From JBCCSZ01 sp039199225 (GTDB taxonomy: Bacteria; Bacteroidota; Bacteroidia; Chitinophagales; Saprospiraceae), in assembly GCA_039199225.1 (NCBI GenBank), contig JBCCSZ010000106.1, positions 1-22,205 on the forward strand: a DNA stretch of 22,205 bases. Direction: 5' to 3'. The notes below the pieces were generated by a model. It ran no database searches, was not told the origin of the DNA, and worked only from the letters and a program-made list of their open reading frames with translations. Position 1 is the first letter of the stretch. The number at the start of each line of letters is the position of its first letter. Shown here piece by piece: positions 15,171-22,205 of this stretch. The position numbers and the translations under genes were made by a program.

Positions 15171-16499
15171 TTAATCTTGTTCTATCATATCCAGGGTATA
15201 CTCCAAAACAGCATCTTTGGCGTTTTGATAGTCCGTGATCGTTTGGACGACATGGTGATCTGGTAAAATGCCCCGATTGGTTGGGAAGTCGTCGGCTGTT
15301 GTTGCAAAGGTTCTGGTGGCATTTCGGATGGAGATGCCTGTGTGGCCAAGTTTATAGTATTCACTGTCATCATTGCAGGTGTAAGTACTGCCGGTCTCCT
15401 CTCCGACCATCGTTGCCCAACCGTATTGTTTTACCACTGATAGAAAATGGTTTACAGAAGAAAAGTTGGCATTGCTTGTCAGGATGTAGACTTTTCCGCC
15501 AAAGGCATTTTCAAAGGGCGCTACCTCTTCCTTCATAAGGGCATTGTAGTCGGTAGCGGCATCAAAATAAGTGAAGTTGTTCTTGGCAAAGTAGCGCAAC
15601 AACTGAAAGGCGTTCGAACTGCGGCCCCCGCCATTTTTTCTCAAATCGATGACCAGGGATTGAATATCTTTTTGGCGAAAGTCGTTAAAGCTGTTTTCCA
15701 GGAAGTTGAAAAATTTTTCCGAACGGCCCTCAAAGTAAAACGTATTGATGGTGAGCATGGCCGTCTTTTTATCTTCCAATATCTCTGCACAAAAGGCATC
15801 CCGACAATTGGAAGGATACAAGCTGATGGGTTCAAAACGCCAATTGTCTAGTTGCTGTAGTCGAATGGCCTCAGATTGTTTGTTGGTATTCACTTCGTAG
15901 GATGTTGGAAAACCGAGGTAGTATGGAATGTAGAAGCTGAAAAAGCCATTGAACTGCATTTGCTTCCCGCTGAGGTTGTAACCGTCCGATGAGATGTGTT
16001 TGTAAATGCCGGCCTTAATGGTTTCGATGTCGATGCCATTGATGGCAGAAATTTCATCTCCTACCGATAGGATGCCTTTGTTCGTATATGGCTCGGTGAC
16101 GAACAAACGCCCTTCCACCAATTGTGCATCCAATGGCATCATAAGTTCTGTTGGTAGGACCTTACTCTCTTGGTTGAAATAAATCATATTGGTGTGTCCG
16201 CAGCCAATGCTTGCAACGATTTCACTACACATCCAGATGAACGCCGGATAGGTCGTTTCAGCGGAAATCATTTCTTTTTTGGATTCAACCATCTGCCAGA
16301 ATGCTTCTTTGGAAATAAACTCGTAAGGCTTCGGATGTTTACTTGTCAGGCTGTTGGCCAACTCTGTTAAATCTGCCAAATACTCTTCTACAGTAAAGCG
16401 GGTAAGAAAGTGCAGCTCGTTTGCTTCCTGTGCGTTACACTCGTTGAAAATCATCAACCAGAATGCGAGACAAATTAAAATTACTCTTAGCATTTTCAT
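15171..16499 (-). CDS. Secreted S41-family (C-terminal processing-like) peptidase
   Basis: A 443-residue exported serine peptidase-like protein. The start at 16499 gives a signal peptide MKMLRVILICLAFWLMIF ending at CNAQ; an upstream in-frame Met (16589) would bury it. Residues about 30-130 are an N-terminal helical and beta cap. GILSVGDEISAINGIDIETI (about 150-170) is a PDZ-like segment. The S41 core has TINTFYF, SLVIDLRKNGGGRSSNAFQLL and VYILTSNANFSSVNHF, where the FSSV serine sits at the position of the nucleophile. A late GEETGSTY and FPTNRGILPDHHV, close to the family P-[DN]-GIxPDxxV ending, complete the fold. I did not identify the Lys of a Ser-Lys dyad, so it may be of the tricorn-like branch or have altered activity. 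Substrate unknown. Confidence 0.82.
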   Translation of the reverse strand: MKMLRVILICLAFWLMIFNECNAQEANELHFLTRFTVEEYLADLTELANSLTSKHPKPYEFISKEAFWQMVESKKEMISAETTYPAFIWMCSEIVASIGCGHTNMIYFNQESKVLPTELMMPLDAQLVEGRLFVTEPYTNKGILSVGDEISAINGIDIETIKAGIYKHISSDGYNLSGKQMQFNGFFSFYIPYYLGFPTSYEVNTNKQSEAIRLQQLDNWRFEPISLYPSNCRDAFCAEILEDKKTAMLTINTFYFEGRSEKFFNFLENSFNDFRQKDIQSLVIDLRKNGGGRSSNAFQLLRYFAKNNFTYFDAATDYNALMKEEVAPFENAFGGKVYILTSNANFSSVNHFLSVVKQYGWATMVGEETGSTYTCNDDSEYYKLGHTGISIRNATRTFATTADDFPTNRGILPDHHVVQTITDYQNAKDAVLEYTLDMIEQD

Positions 16500-16665
16500 A
16501 TATTTTTTGGTGAAAACGCCTGCCAATTCGGTCAGACTATAAAACAACTGGCGTTCCACCAAATGGTTACGCTGAGCAATCTTAGACACTCGTCAAATCG
16601 CAAAAAGCAAATTCCGGAAGAGAGAATCTACAAATACATAAACTATTGAAAATGAGTATATCAGG

Positions 16666-17601
16666 CTAAAAGGGCAATCGACTTAGGTCCACATTGCCAC
16701 CAGACAAAATAATACCGATCTTTTTCCCCTCAAAGGCTTCCTGTTCGCGCAACACCGCTGCAAAAGGAACCGCACAGGAGGTCTCTATGATGACTTTCAT
16801 TCGCTCCCAAATCACTCGCATGGCTGCAACAATTTCTTCCTCTTCCACCCGTATGATGCGGTCGAGGTATTGTTGTAGGACGGGAAAGGTTTTGTCTCCC
16901 AGAACAGTTTTCAAACCATCGGCAATCGTATCTGTGGTTTCATTGGTTTCGATCCGACCACTTTGCAGCGAGCGATAGGCATCGTCTACGGCAAAAGGTT
17001 CCCCACCGACCGCCTTGCAATTGTTGCCAAAAAAGTGAGCCGCCAAAGCAGTTCCAGCCATCAGCCCACCGCCGCCAATGGGCGCTAGCACACAGTCCAA
17101 ATCGGGATGGTCTTCCAACAACTCCATGCAGGCCGTCCCTTGCCCCAGAATGACATCGACTGCGTTGGAAGGGTGCAACAATACAGCACCAATTTCATCG
17201 ACGATTCTTTGCGTCGCCGCCTCCCTGTCCTGTAAGGTCGAAGGGCATAAGGTGATGTGTCCACCATAGTCTCGAACCGCTTGTATTTTTACACTGGGCG
17301 CGGATTCGGGCATGACGATATGGGCTTTCACCCCCAAGCTGCGCGCGGACAGCGCAAGCCCCTGCGCAAAGTTGCCGGAGGAATGGGTCACCACACCTTT
17401 GGCCCGCTGTTCGTCCGTCAGTTGCATGATGGAATTGACGGCACCACGAAATTTGAAAGCGCCCATCCGCTGGAAGTTTTCACACTTGAAAAACACTTCT
17501 GCCCCAGCCATCTTATTCAGCAAGCTCGATTGTAAAACGGGCGTTCGGTGGATGTAGGGCTTGATGCGCTCATGGCAAGCCAGCAGCTCTTCTTTTGTCA
17601 T
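16666..17601 (-). CDS. PLP-dependent threonine/serine ammonia-lyase-like enzyme
   Basis: A 311-residue cytosolic fold-type II PLP enzyme. Lys50 in AFKFRGA binds PLP. SSGNFAQG (74-81) binds the substrate carboxylate. GGGGLMAG (about 176-183) cradles the PLP phosphate, and SGGNVD near the C-terminus binds the pyridine ring side. There is no C-terminal ACT regulatory domain, so this is the short catabolic/serine-racemase-like type, not the isoleucine-feedback IlvA form. Threonine or serine dehydratase, threo-3-hydroxyaspartate ammonia-lyase and serine racemase are all possible; motifs alone do not separate them. Its ATG overlaps the RidA stop by 4 bp (ATGA), so translation is coupled. Confidence 0.88.
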   Translation of the reverse strand: MTKEELLACHERIKPYIHRTPVLQSSLLNKMAGAEVFFKCENFQRMGAFKFRGAVNSIMQLTDEQRAKGVVTHSSGNFAQGLALSARSLGVKAHIVMPESAPSVKIQAVRDYGGHITLCPSTLQDREAATQRIVDEIGAVLLHPSNAVDVILGQGTACMELLEDHPDLDCVLAPIGGGGLMAGTALAAHFFGNNCKAVGGEPFAVDDAYRSLQSGRIETNETTDTIADGLKTVLGDKTFPVLQQYLDRIIRVEEEEIVAAMRVIWERMKVIIETSCAVPFAAVLREQEAFEGKKIGIILSGGNVDLSRLPF

Positions 17602-17981
17602 GCTTGTTCATTTTTGGATGTGAAGGCGGTTGCTTCCAATTCGATCAAACAACCGTAGTGCAAAGGGCAGGTCGGAACCACGCAGCGAGCAGGTTTGTGT
17701 TCCCCAAAAAAATCGGCATACACAAGGTTTACCTGATCCCATAGGGCAATGTCGGACAAGTAAATGCGCACCTGCAATACTTGCTCTTTACGGATATCGG
17801 CTGCTTGCAGTATCTGGTCCAACTTGGCCAAAACTAAGCGGGTTTGGGCTTCTATACCTTCCGGAACTTGGCCATCTTCCAAGGGCAGTTGGCCGGAGAT
17901 GTACAGCAGTCCGTTGTGTTCAATGCAAGTAGAATAATGGCCGTTGCCCACAGGCATAGAGGGATGATTGATGATTTTCAT
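17598..17981 (-). CDS. RidA-family enamine/imine deaminase
   Basis: A 127-residue protein of the RidA (YjgF/YER057c/UK114) family, which hydrolyses 2-aminoacrylate and related enamines/imines released by PLP enzymes. Seen: LLYISGQLPLED (about 25-36), the Arg in KPARCVVP that in RidA holds the substrate carboxylate, and the C-terminal LIELEATAF with the conserved Glu. Length is typical. The gene sits directly between the asparaginase-like gene (3 bp gap) and the ammonia-lyase gene (4-bp overlap). That placement fits a role clearing the reactive product of the downstream enzyme. Confidence 0.9.
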   Translation of the reverse strand: MKIINHPSMPVGNGHYSTCIEHNGLLYISGQLPLEDGQVPEGIEAQTRLVLAKLDQILQAADIRKEQVLQVRIYLSDIALWDQVNLVYADFFGEHKPARCVVPTCPLHYGCLIELEATAFTSKNEQA

Positions 17982-17984
17982 AAT

Positions 17985-18470
17985 CTAGTAAAATTGTCCG
18001 TTGGTTAAATTTCTTTGGATCGTATGTGCCTCCTTGACAATGCCGTGCATGGCGACATACACACCGGCCGGCAGCACTTGAACTGCGCCGATGGCACAAC
18101 CCAAGTTGATGGCGGCATCCGAATTGCGGAAGCGCTCTGGCCGCATGGCTCCACACAATACGACCTGCTTGCCTTCGATCCGCTCAGACAGATACATCGC
18201 CGTATCGATCAAAGTATCCGTACCATGTGTCAAGACAAAGTGTGAGGCTTCAGACGACAAGATGAAGTTCGCCATTTTTTGACGATCTTCTATCCCAATT
18301 TCCAGGCTATCCTTTTGGCAAATCGTTACCACATCAAATTCAAAGGAGGGAGACAGACGCTCCAAAATGCGCCGACTGGCAGGCTCGCCAAATTCGAAAG
18401 CCCAGCCCTTGGTCGACCTCGGGTAGTCTTTGTCGATGGTTCCTCCTGTTTGTAAGAATACGATTTTCAT
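17985..18470 (-). CDS. Short asparaginase-domain protein (N-terminal domain only)
   Basis: A 161-residue protein matching the N-terminal domain of L-asparaginases: TGGTIDKDY (8-16) holds the first catalytic Thr, HGTDTLIDTA (about 82-91) holds the second Thr-Asp pair, and CGAMRPE plus SDAAINLGCAI follow. Normal type I/II asparaginases are about 330 residues; here the C-terminal domain is absent and the reading frame ends cleanly at a TAG three bases before the RidA ATG, so it does not look like a frameshift. Stand-alone short asparaginase-domain proteins of this size do occur. Whether this one hydrolyses Asn, acts on another amide, or needs an oligomer to complete the active site is open. First gene of the three-gene operon. 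Confidence 0.82.
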   Translation of the reverse strand: MKIVFLQTGGTIDKDYPRSTKGWAFEFGEPASRRILERLSPSFEFDVVTICQKDSLEIGIEDRQKMANFILSSEASHFVLTHGTDTLIDTAMYLSERIEGKQVVLCGAMRPERFRNSDAAINLGCAIGAVQVLPAGVYVAMHGIVKEAHTIQRNLTNGQFY

Positions 18471-18489
18471 TATTTCAATTTAGGATAGC

Positions 18490-18565
18490 AAGCGTGATGC
18501 AGGACATAGTCCTTTGTCAATCGTCTGTAAAATTACACCTCAATGGCTTTGGTCGCATCACGCTT
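18490..18565. repeat. 11-bp perfect inverted repeat with 54-bp spacer in a divergent intergenic region
   Basis: AAGCGTGATGC at 18490-18500 is the exact reverse complement of GCATCACGCTT at 18555-18565. Immediately inside the left arm is a smaller dyad, AGGAC-ATA-GTCCT (18501-18513). The pair lies 20 bp upstream of the asparaginase-like start codon and about 155 bp upstream of the M1 peptidase start. It could be paired operator half-sites, a stem in the asparaginase leader, or a relic of a small inverted-repeat element. Confidence 0.6.
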
Positions 18566-18680
18566 ATCAGTTCCAAATGATCTTTCGCCTTCAGGTAAAT
18601 GTTATCAATCTAAAGTAAAAAGATTACTGACAAGATACTGGTTACCCCTTATTCCAAAGAAGCAACTTGATTTTTTTAAC

Positions 18681-18688
18681 TAAATTTG
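18681..18688 (+). promoter_or_regulatory. Bacteroidota -7 box for the M1 peptidase gene
   Basis: TAAATTTG is an exact match to TAnnTTTG, 32 bp before the ATG at 18721. It supports that ATG over the in-frame TTG at 18667, which would lie upstream of the predicted transcription start. Confidence 0.5.
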
Positions 18689-18720
18689 CCACTCGTAAAC
18701 AGCCACTGATCTTAATTCAT

Positions 18721-20718
18721 ATGCGGCATCCACTTCTTTTAGGTGTTCTTCTTCTGCTCTTATCCATAGATATCTCGGCACAATCCTCTCCGGTCTTGTC
18801 GCCTCGAACGGCCAATTATGATATGCAGATACGATTGGATACAGAAAAGAAAAAACTGTACGCCAAAACGACCCTTCTGTGGCGCAATCCCTCTCAGGAT
18901 ACCATCCGGGAATTGCAATTCCACCTTTACTATAACGCTTTCAAAAATACCGAATCGACCTTTGCCAAGGAAGCCGGTGGACTCCCCTCGCTGCTGACTA
19001 ATGCTTGGGGCGACGAGTGCGGCTGGAGTTGGTCCGAAATTACCCAAATCAAAGATGAGTATGGCAACGACCTGAGTGGCGGAATGCATTTCATCCAACC
19101 GGACGACAACAACACCTCCGACCAGACTGTTTTGAGGGTTCCCCTCCAACAAACTGTCCTACCCGACGGTCAAATACGCATAGTGTACGAATGGGAAGCC
19201 AAAATTCCCAAGACGATGATTCGCACTGGCTACAACATGGATTTTTACTTCTTTGCTCAGTGGTTTCCTAAAGTAGGCGTCTACGAAGCGGCCGGTGTTC
19301 GCTATGCCAAGAAGGGCCAATGGAATTGCCACCAATACCATGCATCTGGTGAGTACTATTCTGATTTTGGTGTTTACAATGTCGAACTCATCGTACCCCA
19401 GGGATATGTCGTTGGAGCCTCGGGCGTTCTGACTGCTAAGAAAGATGTAGACGAGAAAAATACGAGTTGGACTTTTAAAGCAGAGGATGTCATTGATTTT
19501 ACCTGGACTACTTCGCCACATTTTATCGTGCAAGAGGAAAAGTGGAAAGATGTGGACATCAAGTTGCTTTGTTATCCCGGCCACGAACATTTTGGAGACC
19601 GATATTTCAGAACGGTCAAAAATTCGCTCGCTTTTATGGATGAGTACCTTGGCCCCTACCCTTACAGCAGCCTGACGATTGTCGATCCACCCATTCACGG
19701 CCTTTTCACAGGTGGCATGGAATACCCTACCTTGTTCACTTCCATCAGCTTGTGCTTCATCCCGGCAGGCATTAAGACGACAGAAACCTTGATCGTACAC
19801 GAGTTTGTGCATCAGTACTTTATGCAGATGGTTGCTACGCACGAGGTGGAGGAACCCTGGATGGACGAAGGCATCACAACCTACTATGAAGGCAGAATCA
19901 TGGACAAGTATGAGGGAATAGAAAGCTCGGTGGTCGACTGGATGGGCATCAAAGTAGGCAATGCAGCCTACAACCGCTCTGAATTCATGGCCATCGACAA
20001 TATCAAGATTGCCGACAATAGTTACAAGAGCTGGGAATACAAGCATGGAGGCTACAGCCGGATTGCTTACAACAAGACAGCCGTTTGGTTGAAAACCCTG
20101 GAAGGGCTCATCGGCCAGTCGACCTTCGATAAGATTATGAAAACCTATTTTGATCGCTGGCAATTCAAGCATCCCTGCAAAGACGATTTCATCGAGATCG
20201 TCAATGAGGTTGTTCGGGCGGATCATAAGGACCGCTTTGGGGAGGACATGCAATGGTTTTTCGACCAGGTGTTGGAAGGATCGGATATGTGCGATTACAA
20301 ATTGGCTTCGATCAGCAATCAGGAAATCACTGCCCCAGCTGGCTTTTTGGGAGCGGAAAACGAATGTGTTATGCCTGCCGCACCCGATGGACAGGCGGAC
20401 AAGTCCTATCGTTCGAAGGTCATTCTTCACCGTTTGGGCGAAGTCAAGCTGCCTGTCGAAGTAAAGATCACTTTTGACAATGGCGACGAAGTTGTCGAGT
20501 ACTGGGATGGTCTGTCTCGATCTGTTGATTTTACCTTTGTCGGACCGCACCAAATCAGCGCTGCTGAAATAGACCCGGACCGAAAGCTGTGGTTGGATGC
20601 CAATTGGTTGAACAACAGCTACACCTTTGAGAAACAGTCCAAGGGCATCCGAAAGTACTTCAGCCGTTTCCTGACCAATCTTCAACATATTATGGAAAGT
20701 ATAAACATTCTGATTTGA
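18721..20718 (+). CDS. Secreted M1-family metallopeptidase
   Basis: A 665-residue zinc aminopeptidase-like enzyme. The signal peptide (1-20, ending DISAQ) sends it out of the cytoplasm. The N-terminal beta domain (about 30-230) is typical of M1. GGMEY at 331-335 is the GxMEN-type substrate-N-terminus motif with Glu334. HEFVH at 360-364 followed exactly 18 residues later by Glu383 in WMDEG is the complete HExxH-x18-E zinc site. The YNKTAVWL segment carries a plausible family Tyr, and the C-terminal region is beta-rich. I used the ATG at 18721 because it starts the signal peptide and follows a -7 box. The gene overlaps the next by 4 bp. Expected role: peptide degradation in the periplasm or at the cell surface; exact substrate unknown. 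Confidence 0.93.
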   Translation: MRHPLLLGVLLLLLSIDISAQSSPVLSPRTANYDMQIRLDTEKKKLYAKTTLLWRNPSQDTIRELQFHLYYNAFKNTESTFAKEAGGLPSLLTNAWGDECGWSWSEITQIKDEYGNDLSGGMHFIQPDDNNTSDQTVLRVPLQQTVLPDGQIRIVYEWEAKIPKTMIRTGYNMDFYFFAQWFPKVGVYEAAGVRYAKKGQWNCHQYHASGEYYSDFGVYNVELIVPQGYVVGASGVLTAKKDVDEKNTSWTFKAEDVIDFTWTTSPHFIVQEEKWKDVDIKLLCYPGHEHFGDRYFRTVKNSLAFMDEYLGPYPYSSLTIVDPPIHGLFTGGMEYPTLFTSISLCFIPAGIKTTETLIVHEFVHQYFMQMVATHEVEEPWMDEGITTYYEGRIMDKYEGIESSVVDWMGIKVGNAAYNRSEFMAIDNIKIADNSYKSWEYKHGGYSRIAYNKTAVWLKTLEGLIGQSTFDKIMKTYFDRWQFKHPCKDDFIEIVNEVVRADHKDRFGEDMQWFFDQVLEGSDMCDYKLASISNQEITAPAGFLGAENECVMPAAPDGQADKSYRSKVILHRLGEVKLPVEVKITFDNGDEVVEYWDGLSRSVDFTFVGPHQISAAEIDPDRKLWLDANWLNNSYTFEKQSKGIRKYFSRFLTNLQHIMESINILI

Positions 20719-21599
20719 GTACTTTACAGGCATATGGTGCAGGGCTTCGGCAGTTGTTTCAGCAAAAAAAGCTGTGGCTGTTGCTCTATGGAATCAACTT
20801 CCTGTTTGCATTGGTGGTCGTATTGCCGCTCAACGGATTGTTCGACGATACGGTCGGAAACAGCCTGATGCTGGATCGCAGTTTGATAAAGTTCGACTTT
20901 GTGTTCATCTCTGAGTTTCTCAATCAATTTGGCGACCGACTGCAGGATTGGATGAAAAGTGCTTCCTTGGGGCTTTTCCTCTACTTTGTATTTTCCATTT
21001 TCTTAATGGGCGGCATTTTGAATATGCTCAAGGCCAACCTAACTGCTTTTCATCAGGCTACATTTTGGAGTGGAACGGCCCGTTATTTCTGGCGGCTGCT
21101 GCGATTGAGCCTATACTTCCTGTTCGTTCAGGCTTTGTTACTGTTTGCTTTCCTTCGGATATTCAGCGCCTGCGGTCTCAACCCTCTTTGTATTGAAAGC
21201 GATGCCGACCTGGTTTTGCGATTTCGATGGATGTCTTTTATTTATGTATTCGCGGCCATATCAGTTTTTATGCTTCAGGACTACAGCAAGATCCACTTGG
21301 TTCATCAGGAAGGCAGTTCTCTATTTAAAAGCTTTTGGTCTGCCATCCGGTTGGTCTTCCGCAATTTCAAGTCCTGCCTACCGCTCTATTTGCTCAACTT
21401 GGCAGTCGCTCTGCTCCTCACCCTACTGTATTGGTGGCTGTCGGGCTTACCCAATAAGGGTTCGATGAGTGGCATTGCCTTGGTATTTCTGATGAGTCAA
21501 TTGATGATCTTTGTTCGCATTGGCATCAAGCTGCTCAACTTGAGTAGTGCCAACCATTTGTACCGTCGATTTGTCGGTTTTGAAGGGCGTCCGCTCTAA
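20715..21599 (+). CDS. Polytopic inner-membrane protein, unknown function
   Basis: A 294-residue protein with about six membrane segments: about 20-40 (LWLLLYGINFLFALVVVLPL), 82-103 (SLGLFLYFVFSIFLMGGIL), 128-150 (LSLYFLFVQALLLFAFL), 171-187 (FIYVFAAISVFML), 221-242 (LPLYLLNLAVALLLTLLYW) and 250-272. It resembles Bacteroidota membrane proteins of unknown role; no transporter or enzyme motif was seen. It begins with TTG at 20715, whose TTGA overlaps the M1 peptidase TGA; the ATG at 20734 is out of frame. The overlap suggests coupled translation and perhaps a shared task with the peptidase. Confidence 0.78.
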   Translation: MSTLQAYGAGLRQLFQQKKLWLLLYGINFLFALVVVLPLNGLFDDTVGNSLMLDRSLIKFDFVFISEFLNQFGDRLQDWMKSASLGLFLYFVFSIFLMGGILNMLKANLTAFHQATFWSGTARYFWRLLRLSLYFLFVQALLLFAFLRIFSACGLNPLCIESDADLVLRFRWMSFIYVFAAISVFMLQDYSKIHLVHQEGSSLFKSFWSAIRLVFRNFKSCLPLYLLNLAVALLLTLLYWWLSGLPNKGSMSGIALVFLMSQLMIFVRIGIKLLNLSSANHLYRRFVGFEGRPL

Positions 21600-21710
21600 A
21601 CTTCTCCCAGATTTTTCTTGTTAGTTGATCATCTGCCTTTGAGTGCCTCACCAATTTTTATCAGGACACAGCCAGCTTTTTTCCCCTACACAGAATATTT
21701 TTTAGAAAAT

Positions 21711-21734
21711 AATTAGTTGCACATGCAACTTATT
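21711..21734. promoter_or_regulatory. Operator-like palindrome upstream of the MarR gene
   Basis: AGTTGCA-CA-TGCAACT (21715-21730) is a perfect 7-bp inverted repeat with a 2-bp centre. Beyond one mismatched pair, three more bases on each side (AAT/ATT) are also symmetric, giving ten matched pairs in 24 bp. Size and AT-flanked TTGCA/TGCAA arms are typical of MarR-family binding sites, and it lies about 60 bp before the MarR start, so autoregulation is likely. Confidence 0.6.
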
Positions 21735-21791
21735 GCTTTTTGTGTTGTTCCGGCTAGGTAAACAATACAATCTAAAAACGATGCAGCATCT

Positions 21792-22205
21792 ATGAATCCT
21801 GGAGATTTTGAATTGATTCCTTGGATCGGTAAAACGGCAAAGCTCATTCACATTTTTATGAATGATACCTTGAGTCGTCACGAAGTAGATTTGACGATGC
21901 AGCAATGGATTGTTTTGTTCAAGTTGCAGCAGGAGGACGACTTGACCCAACAGGAATTAGCCATTATCACAGAGCGGAATAAGGGTTCTTTAACTCGATT
22001 GATTGATACGCTAGAGAAGAAAAACCTGGTGGCAAGAATACCTTCTGCTGAGGACAAAAGGGTCAATCGCATACTGCTGACCAAGCAAGGCACCAAGGTG
22101 GTCGAAGAATCCAAGCCATTCATCCAACAAGCGATGTCGGAGTTGCAGAGCGGCATGAGCGATGCGGAAATCAAAAAGACCATCGAACTGATGAAAATCA
22201 TTCAA
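21792..22205 (+). CDS. MarR-family transcriptional regulator (partial, runs off the window)
   Basis: At least 138 codons with no stop before the window end. The N-terminal dimerisation helix (IGKTAKLIHIFMNDTL) is followed by the winged-helix domain: LTMQQWIVLFKLQQ, the helix-turn-helix LTQQELAIITERNKGSLTRLIDTLEKKNLV (about 54-83), and the wing PSAEDKRVNRILLTKQG with the Asp-Lys-Arg of the family wing tip. Only the last C-terminal dimerisation residues are missing, since MarR proteins are about 140-150 residues. It probably represses its own promoter through the palindrome at 21711-21734; its ligand and other targets cannot be told from here. Confidence 0.9.
   Translation, partial: MNPGDFELIPWIGKTAKLIHIFMNDTLSRHEVDLTMQQWIVLFKLQQEDDLTQQELAIITERNKGSLTRLIDTLEKKNLVARIPSAEDKRVNRILLTKQGTKVVEESKPFIQQAMSELQSGMSDAEIKKTIELMKIIQ

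Noticed and set aside
17985..18470. Asparaginase-like gene as a pseudogene from a truncated full-length enzyme
   Set aside because: The frame ends cleanly three bases before RidA in a tight operon, with no remnant of the C-terminal domain, and motifs are intact; a genuine short protein is more likely.
19159..20733. 524-codon open frame antisense to the M1 peptidase
   Set aside because: The sense frame has a complete signal peptide and zinc site; the antisense frame shows no recognisable domain and is a by-product of codon bias.
21600..21710. Terminator after the membrane protein gene (TGAG-TGC-CTCA followed by ATTTTT)
   Set aside because: Only a 4-bp stem with a 3-base loop; too weak to call.

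Overview
The window looks like chromosomal DNA from a member of the Bacteroidota, most likely a Saprospiraceae/Lewinella-like lineage. Four things point there. Several start codons are preceded by matches to the Bacteroidota -7 box TAnnTTTG, with few strong Shine-Dalgarno sequences. The C39-peptidase exporter and HlyD adaptor are of the kind typical of this phylum. A small CxxC/CxxC membrane protein resembles a Bacteroidota family. Many secreted proteins have signal peptides ending near AQ. The genus is an inference; no rRNA or tRNA gene was seen.

Left third (1-8,300, all minus strand, transcribed right to left): a peptide maturation and export cassette. It runs from a C39 peptidase-ABC exporter, through an HlyD-type adaptor, to an 839-residue LanB-like lantibiotic dehydratase N-domain protein and then a lipoprotein with a ZU5-like N-terminal region. 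The LanB-like protein lacks the C-terminal elimination domain. It is therefore either half of a split dehydratase or a peptide aminoacyl-tRNA ligase (PEARL). No convincing precursor peptide, LanC or elimination-domain gene is in the window; they may lie beyond the left edge. Each of the three genes HlyD, LanB and lipoprotein ends in, or within a few bases of, an array of degenerate 7-8 bp GTGA-type repeats (GTGATCT, GTGATTT, GGTGAAC, GGTGAGC in the sense strand). These arrays, and the strong strand asymmetry around them, are the most unusual structures in the window.

Middle (8,300-16,600): a 390-bp gene-poor stretch, then an OmpA/SPOR cell-envelope protein on the minus strand. Divergent from it is a plus-strand series: a zinc-ribbon membrane protein, fmt, a secreted protein of unknown function, a BadF-type N-acetylglucosamine kinase-like protein, and pfkA, whose GGDG loop reads GGNG. 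pfkA converges with an S41 peptidase gene, with 7 bp between the stops.

Right third (16,600-22,205): a tight minus-strand operon of a short asparaginase-domain protein, RidA and a PLP-dependent threonine/serine ammonia-lyase-like enzyme, probably an amino-acid deamination unit in which RidA removes the reactive enamine/imine. Divergent from it are an M1-type metallopeptidase coupled by a 4-bp overlap to a polytopic membrane protein, then a MarR-family regulator, cut by the window end, with a good operator-like palindrome upstream.
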